Positions 7,416 through 10,400 of a stretch of 10,400 nt of DNA are shown here, piece by piece. A program made the position numbers and the translations under genes. The DNA is from Pseudomonadota bacterium (GTDB lineage Bacteria > Pseudomonadota > Gammaproteobacteria > Halothiobacillales > Halothiobacillaceae). Below the pieces are notes generated by a model. The model searched no databases. It was given only the letters and a program-made list of their open reading frames with translations, and was not told where the DNA came from. Position 1 is the first letter of the stretch. Each line of letters starts with the position of its first letter. Location of the stretch: the NCBI GenBank assembly GCA_021795795.1, contig JAJYPA010000249.1:629-11028 (forward strand), read 5' to 3'.

Positions 7416-8914
7416 TTAGAGGCACCTCTTCCGAACTACCCCATGACATCCAGAGCATTCTGGAATTCACCATTGCGCAGTCCGATTTTGCCCAGGACCT
7501 GGTGCAAATGGCGGCCGTGCTGGGCATCGGGGTGAGCTTGCGTGATCTGCAGTCGCTGCTTCCGGATAAGACGACCGAGGTGCTTGACCACACGGCGGCC
7601 CGTCTGGTGGACCATGGTTTGTGGGTCGCCACAGACCATGGCTGGTCCTATCGCCATGATCTGCTCAGAGAAGCGGTATATGACGGCATTCCCGGCGATC
7701 GACGCCAATGGCTGCACCAAAAGGTCGCGCAGTGGCTGGAAAATCATGGGCCGTATGACCATGGCGTCTTGGCAGACCATTTTGAAAAGGGGGGGGAACC
7801 CCACATCGCCGCCCGACATCACCTCCTGGCGGGGCGGCAGGCTTTACGTTTCAGTCTTTACGAGGTTGCCGCGCTGCATTATGGCCGTGCAGGCGCCCTG
7901 TTGCGTGATCGACCGCAAGATCCGGATCTGCTGAGGGCACAAACCTCCTATTTTCTCCTGTTACGCTTGCAGCGCGGGCACTCCACCGAAATGGCACAAG
8001 CGCTGGATGATCTGGAAAATACTTGCCTCTGCCAAAATCACCGGGGATGGCATTTACTCGCGGCCCAGTATGGTCGTTGGATTGCCGAGAATGCCGCAAA
8101 AGGAGCCCTAGCCGGTCTGCATCAAGCCCAAAATCTGGCCAATACCCGGTATGATCCAGAGGTGGATCCGCAACTGGTGGCCGGTGTTGGGCATTACGTA
8201 CTGGGGTGGAATGACTTATGGCTTGGGCATCTGGAACAGGCAAAAGCCCACCTGCAACAGGCGGTAGACGGATGGCATGAAGCGTGGGCAGAACCCCTGT
8301 TCCTCGCCATCGGTGACCGTTATCGAGAATATGCCATGGCTTATTTGTCCATCATTGATGCTCTGCAGGATCGCCCTGCCGAAGGATGGGCTCGATTGGC
8401 ACAGGTGCGACACACCTTACCGGATGCAAAATACGGGAACATACAAGCCATTCTGTGGGCAGTGGAGATCGCCATGGGTTATTGGGCAGACAGCCCGGAA
8501 GACACCTGGCATATCGCACAGGAAGTACGGCAAAGAGACAGTTATTCACTCATCATAGCCAGGACAATGACAGACGCGTTCGCCGCCTGGGCCGAAGCGC
8601 GACTGGGTTATAAGAGCATACCATGGGCCATTCACCACATCCGTAGAAACCTGAACGTGTTAAGGCGCGTCTGGAGATTTGGGGCAAGCTCCATTTATCT
8701 CGTGCTGCTCGATATTTCTGTCCGCAGCGGACACAAGCATACCCATGGTGTGCAGTTTGCGGCAAGGCGACTGGTCCGGCAGCACAACATCGATGTTCAT
8801 AAACCAGAAATCAAACGCCTGGCCGCTATGCAGAATAAGGAGCGAACTGGTAGTCCGTTGAGCAGATCCAAAAAACCCCTCAGGAAAGCCAGCCTCTCGA
8901 AAAATGCTCTATAA
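7416..8914 (+). pseudogene. C-terminal part of the IS-split SARP/BTAD-AAA regulator
   Basis: This fragment continues the regulator as residues 695-1193 once the IS and one duplication copy are removed. It begins with the end of the ATPase module (a winged-helix-like stretch ending YRHDLLREAVYDGIPGDRR, common to bacterial AAA/STAND regulators). The rest is a long alpha-helical region resembling TPR-type repeats (for example ALHYGRAGALLRD and KAHLQQAVDGWHEAW), usually the ligand- or partner-sensing part. The last 30 residues are basic and Ser-rich. It has no promoter or start of its own. The first usable starts are GTG 7502 and ATG 7508, and neither has a convincing ribosome site. Transcription from the IS could read into it. 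No internal frameshift or stop is present, again showing recent inactivation. It ends 23 bp from the convergent desaturase gene. Confidence 0.87.
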
Positions 8915-8937
8915 CCTCCTGTGCGCCTGTTTTAGAA

Positions 8938-9702
8938 TCACTCCGACAACACCGGTAAGGAACGCGCCCGAATTTGCGGATAAAGGTGATGCCGATCATG
9001 AAACATCGTTGCGCGAACCAAAGTCCTTCCGTAGAGCAGTTCCGCAAGCACCCGCAATACCGGAAACATCCGCAGGCTATAGGTGCCCGGCACTCCATGC
9101 CGCACATGAAGCAAGTAGAAGAAGGAAAAATCACCAAGCGCATAAACCAGTCGCAAAGGGACCCATAACCAGAGAAACGTGACCCCGCCTATGCCAAGGC
9201 AAGCACCAAAAATGCTCGCCCGGCATAAAAAATCAAAATTTAGACCAGATCCCCATCCGTTCTGGCTTGCCCAACGAATAATAGATTGCTCCGGCAGCGT
9301 CAACGCTCCCCACAGGGCATACCATGGCCCTCCCAGCAGATGAAATGCATCGGGATCTTCTGGCGTGGCTGGATGCTGGTGGTGATGAAAGTGGATCTGC
9401 CGGAATTCTGCATAGCCTAATGCGCCGGGCGTAAATGGTAGAGGCATCATGCGTGTAACAAAATCTATCTGCGTCCCCCCTCGCAAATGAAATAATTCGT
9501 GCGTATAAATCATCCAGCGTGGTAACAATAGAACCACTATAGCCACCAGAACCCAACCAGACACCATTTTAACTGCAACGGCACCAAAGCCGCAAAAAAT
9601 CAAACATACGATGACCAGGCTACGAAACTGATAGCGCCTGGCATCAGCATCCGTCGCAACACTGGATTTCTGGGCAACCCCATTGTGAATAAGAGCACTC
9701 AT
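8938..9702 (-). CDS. Fatty acid desaturase family membrane protein
   Basis: The 254-aa protein carries three histidine boxes of membrane di-iron desaturases and hydroxylases: HELFH at 68-72, HFHHHQH at 104-110 and HDRHH at 235-239, with extra His199 and His202. Hydrophobic segments at about 28-44 and 47-62 precede box 1, and further ones lie at about 163-182 and 184-198. This is the usual topology with the His boxes on the cytoplasmic face. Such enzymes insert a double bond or hydroxyl into acyl chains, or oxidise carotenoids, using oxygen and reduced ferredoxin or a similar donor. It is shorter than typical acyl-lipid desaturases (300 or more residues), so a carotenoid ketolase/hydroxylase-like role is an alternative. 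ATG 9702 is the only good start; an earlier ATG (9720) meets a stop after one codon. The Shine-Dalgarno is weak (GGAA about 12 nt upstream). A role in membrane adaptation is inference. Confidence 0.85.
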   Translation of the reverse strand: MSALIHNGVAQKSSVATDADARRYQFRSLVIVCLIFCGFGAVAVKMVSGWVLVAIVVLLLPRWMIYTHELFHLRGGTQIDFVTRMMPLPFTPGALGYAEFRQIHFHHHQHPATPEDPDAFHLLGGPWYALWGALTLPEQSIIRWASQNGWGSGLNFDFLCRASIFGACLGIGGVTFLWLWVPLRLVYALGDFSFFYLLHVRHGVPGTYSLRMFPVLRVLAELLYGRTLVRATMFHDRHHLYPQIRARSLPVLSE

Positions 9703-9943
9703 AATGTGTTGTTATTCCATGTAATGAGAAAATTCTGCGGACTTTCTAACGCCAATAAACATGAGACACATCAAAGTAACATACATGAAAGCCAACCCTC
9801 CTAAATTTCTGGCCTTGTCTCTCCGGCGCTTTGAGCATAGGGCGCCATAGAATCAAATGTTATCCAATGACCGCAATCAGTCTGGCACCGCCCTTTGAGT
9901 TCGCAAACAATGGTCTTCTTCTCATAACCATGGAGACCGTGTC
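9703..9943. other. Divergent intergenic region between desaturase and recombinase genes
   Basis: It holds 241 bp that are visibly richer in A+T than the flanking genes, with no credible ORF. It should contain promoters for both flanking genes, but I see no convincing -35/-10 pair. A short inverted repeat, GGCGC / GCGCC (9825-9829 and 9842-9846), and two copies of CTTTGAG (9829-9835, 9893-9899) are the only structures noted; both could be chance. No tRNA or recognisable attachment site is seen. Confidence 0.4.
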
Positions 9944-10400
9944 ATGCCAACAGAACTCAACGGCAACCAGCCCCTTCAAACCCCTTGGAACAAAAGCAAA
10001 ATTATAGGTCAGAAACGGCCCTTGAAACTACAGGAGGTATGGGCCATTAGAATTCGCCTGCAACTGTCCCAACAGATCCGTGAATTAGCCCTCTCCAACC
10101 TCGCTATCGATAGCAAATTGCGGGGCTGCGACCTCGTGGGACTGCATGTTTCCGATATCGCACATGGTCACACCGTCATGCACCACGCCATCGTGCTCCA
10201 ACAAAAAACTCAGAGGCCCGTCCAATTTGAGATCACCGAGCAAACCCGAGAGGCCCTGACCACATGGATCGCTCATGCCAAACTCAAGGATGACCAATTT
10301 CTCTTCCCCAGCAGGAAACACGCCTCACCTCATCTTTCCACCCGGCAGTATGCGCGTGTTGTAGAGCGTTGGGTTATTTCCATAGGGTTGGATCCGTCCG
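9944..10400 (+). CDS. Short tyrosine recombinase / phage-integrase-family protein; 3' end outside window
   Basis: The frame is open from ATG 9944 to the right edge, 152 codons without a stop. GGAGA (9932-9936) seven bases upstream is a good ribosome site. The sequence has the pattern of a small integrase family that begins GQKRPLKLQEVWAIRIRLQL (22-41). Next comes the catalytic-domain start SKLRGCDLVGL, where Arg60 matches catalytic Arg I. Lys88 in QQKTQRPVQFEI is the probable beta-hairpin lysine. LFPSR (120-124) and HLSTRQYARVVE follow, as in the family. The His-x-x-Arg box and nucleophilic Tyr would lie beyond the edge. The protein has almost no N-terminal core-binding domain, so it may act with a partner or on a simple site. 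Such genes sit on plasmids, islands and phage remnants. The true substrate is unknown. Confidence 0.82.
   Translation, partial: MPTELNGNQPLQTPWNKSKIIGQKRPLKLQEVWAIRIRLQLSQQIRELALSNLAIDSKLRGCDLVGLHVSDIAHGHTVMHHAIVLQQKTQRPVQFEITEQTREALTTWIAHAKLKDDQFLFPSRKHASPHLSTRQYARVVERWVISIGLDPS

Noticed and set aside
8904..9182. A 92-codon plus-strand ORF after the regulator
   Set aside because: It is antisense to the desaturase, including its third His box, and resembles nothing.
9825..9846. GGCGC/GCGCC inverted repeat as a terminator or att site
   Set aside because: The arms are only 5 bp with a 12-bp loop, no T-run follows, and no second copy was found in the window.
10085..10321. A 78-codon minus-strand ORF at the right end
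   Set aside because: It is antisense to the recombinase frame, which matches a known family across the whole stretch.

Overview
The window looks like accessory chromosome from an acidophilic Gram-negative proteobacterium. Acidithiobacillus is my best guess, from the gene repertoire and from an almost uncharged, cysteine-free surface protein. This is an impression of style, not a database match. It holds six gene units, one complete insertion sequence and a compact divergent control region.

Left third (minus strand, 4057 down to 1): a PAPS-dependent sulfotransferase-family gene lies 61 bp upstream of a very large, glycine-rich type Va autotransporter gene. The autotransporter is open from 3183 to the left edge (1061 codons) with no stop. 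I read it codon by codon: extended signal peptide, Gly-rich repeat region, AIDA-type beta-strand repeats, pertactin-like stem, and the start of the C-terminal beta-barrel. The two genes probably form one transcription unit reading leftward.

Middle (plus strand, 4278 to 8914): one gene for a large SARP-like regulator (winged helix-BTAD, degenerate nucleotidyl-cyclase-like domain, AAA ATPase, helical-repeat C-terminus). It is cut in two by a 1047-bp IS1595-family element (6361-7407) with perfect 25-bp terminal inverted repeats and a perfect 8-bp target duplication. Removing the element and one duplication copy restores a continuous 1193-codon frame, so the insertion is recent. The regulator and the sulfotransferase-autotransporter pair diverge from a 220-bp region rich in GTGAA/TTCAC half-sites. 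One inverted repeat exactly brackets the best promoter. The likely logic is a signal-integrating regulator controlling itself and a surface-adhesin unit, now broken in this strain.

Right end: a short membrane-bound fatty-acid-desaturase-family gene (minus strand, 9702-8938) converges on the regulator's 3' end. After 241 bp of apparently non-coding DNA, a short tyrosine recombinase gene (from 9944) runs off the right edge. The IS and the recombinase mark the area as mobile or plastic DNA. No tRNA, rRNA or CRISPR array was seen.
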